This document shows, piece by piece, positions 5,174 through 5,347 of a stretch of 5,347 nt of DNA (position 1 is the first letter of the stretch; every line of letters begins with the position of its first letter). Source of the stretch: Bacteriovoracaceae bacterium (GTDB lineage Bacteria; Bdellovibrionota; Bacteriovoracia; Bacteriovoracales; Bacteriovoracaceae); NCBI GenBank assembly GCA_947448095.1, contig CANFNN010000215.1, positions 1 to 5,347 on the forward strand. The letters are read 5' to 3'. Position numbers and translations under genes: made by a program. Under the pieces are notes generated by a model. It worked only from the letters and a program-made list of their open reading frames with translations, was not told the DNA's origin and did not search any database.

Positions 5174-5347
5174 TTACTGAGCTTCAACTTTTCTTCCCTC
5201 GGTACGAAGATCAGTCTTTTTCAATAAAAACTCTACCCTACGGTCTGAAACGTTTGGATTCGTTTTATCCTGAGGACGAGAATCTCCATAAAAAATCGTC
5301 GTAATTCGACTAGGAGAAATTCCTCTTTGGATTAATGACTTTGATAC
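5174..5347 (-). CDS. OmpA-family C-terminal (peptidoglycan-binding) domain protein, 3' end only
   Basis: Minus-strand frame open from the window edge to the TAA at 5176-5174; the last 57 residues are visible. The pattern is the end of an OmpA/Pal/MotB-type domain: a helix with LIQRGISPSRI, the strand TTIFYGDSRPQ, then NVSDRRVEFLLKK. In the family the block is usually Gly-Glu-x-x-Pro followed by Asn-Arg-Arg-Val-Glu; here Gly-Asp-Ser-Arg-Pro and Asp-Arg-Arg-Val-Glu. The domain binds the diaminopimelate of peptidoglycan in the periplasm, and its Asp and Arg ligand residues would lie upstream, outside the window. A charged tail of about 13 residues follows the domain. Whether the full protein is an outer-membrane porin, a Pal lipoprotein or a flagellar stator MotB cannot be told from this end. 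Confidence 0.82.
   Translation of the reverse strand, partial: VSKSLIQRGISPSRITTIFYGDSRPQDKTNPNVSDRRVEFLLKKTDLRTEGRKVEAQ

Noticed and set aside
1..5347. tRNA, rRNA, CRISPR array, insertion sequence, phage or toxin-antitoxin content
   Set aside because: No cloverleaf, repeat-spacer pattern, transposase motif or terminal repeats were seen; coding density leaves almost no room for them.

Overview
The window is a stretch of bacterial chromosome with roughly 40% GC by eye and almost no non-coding DNA. The cell is probably Gram-negative. One partial gene is the end of an OmpA-type peptidoglycan-binding domain, one product resembles the inner-membrane septation protein YciB, and most start codons have good GGAG-type ribosome sites. 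The lysine- and phenylalanine-rich proteins and the gene mix would suit a predatory or free-living deltaproteobacterial or Bdellovibrionota-like lineage. That placement is an impression, not something the sequence proves.

Layout from right to left. On the minus strand, 5347-5174 is the tail of an OmpA-family protein. It is followed after 5 bases by an RluA-family pseudouridine synthase (5168-4290). That gene converges on, and overlaps by 8 bases, the only plus-strand gene (3809 or 3827 to 4297), a small single-pass membrane-anchored protein of unknown function. An 85-base divergent intergenic region (3724-3808) holds an 8-bp inverted repeat. From it a tightly packed minus-strand operon runs leftwards to the window edge: a WYL-domain transcriptional regulator (3723-2791), a YciB-like membrane protein (2780-2214), a LOG-family cytokinin riboside monophosphate phosphoribohydrolase-like protein (2214-1669), a GNAT acetyltransferase (1676-1224), a 237-residue protein of unknown family (1227-514) and a CPBP-type intramembrane protease that begins at a TTG (517) and is cut by the window edge.

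The junctions in this operon are a 10-base gap followed by overlaps of 1, 8, 4 and 4 bases (including TGATG, ATGA and TTGA arrangements). The six genes are therefore very probably one transcript with translational coupling, headed by its likely regulator. The functions do not add up to a pathway I recognise. The assembly combines a ligand-sensing-type regulator, two membrane proteins, two small-molecule enzymes and an unknown protein. No RNA genes, mobile elements, CRISPR arrays or convincing intrinsic terminators are visible, and no stretch over 300 bases lacks a gene.
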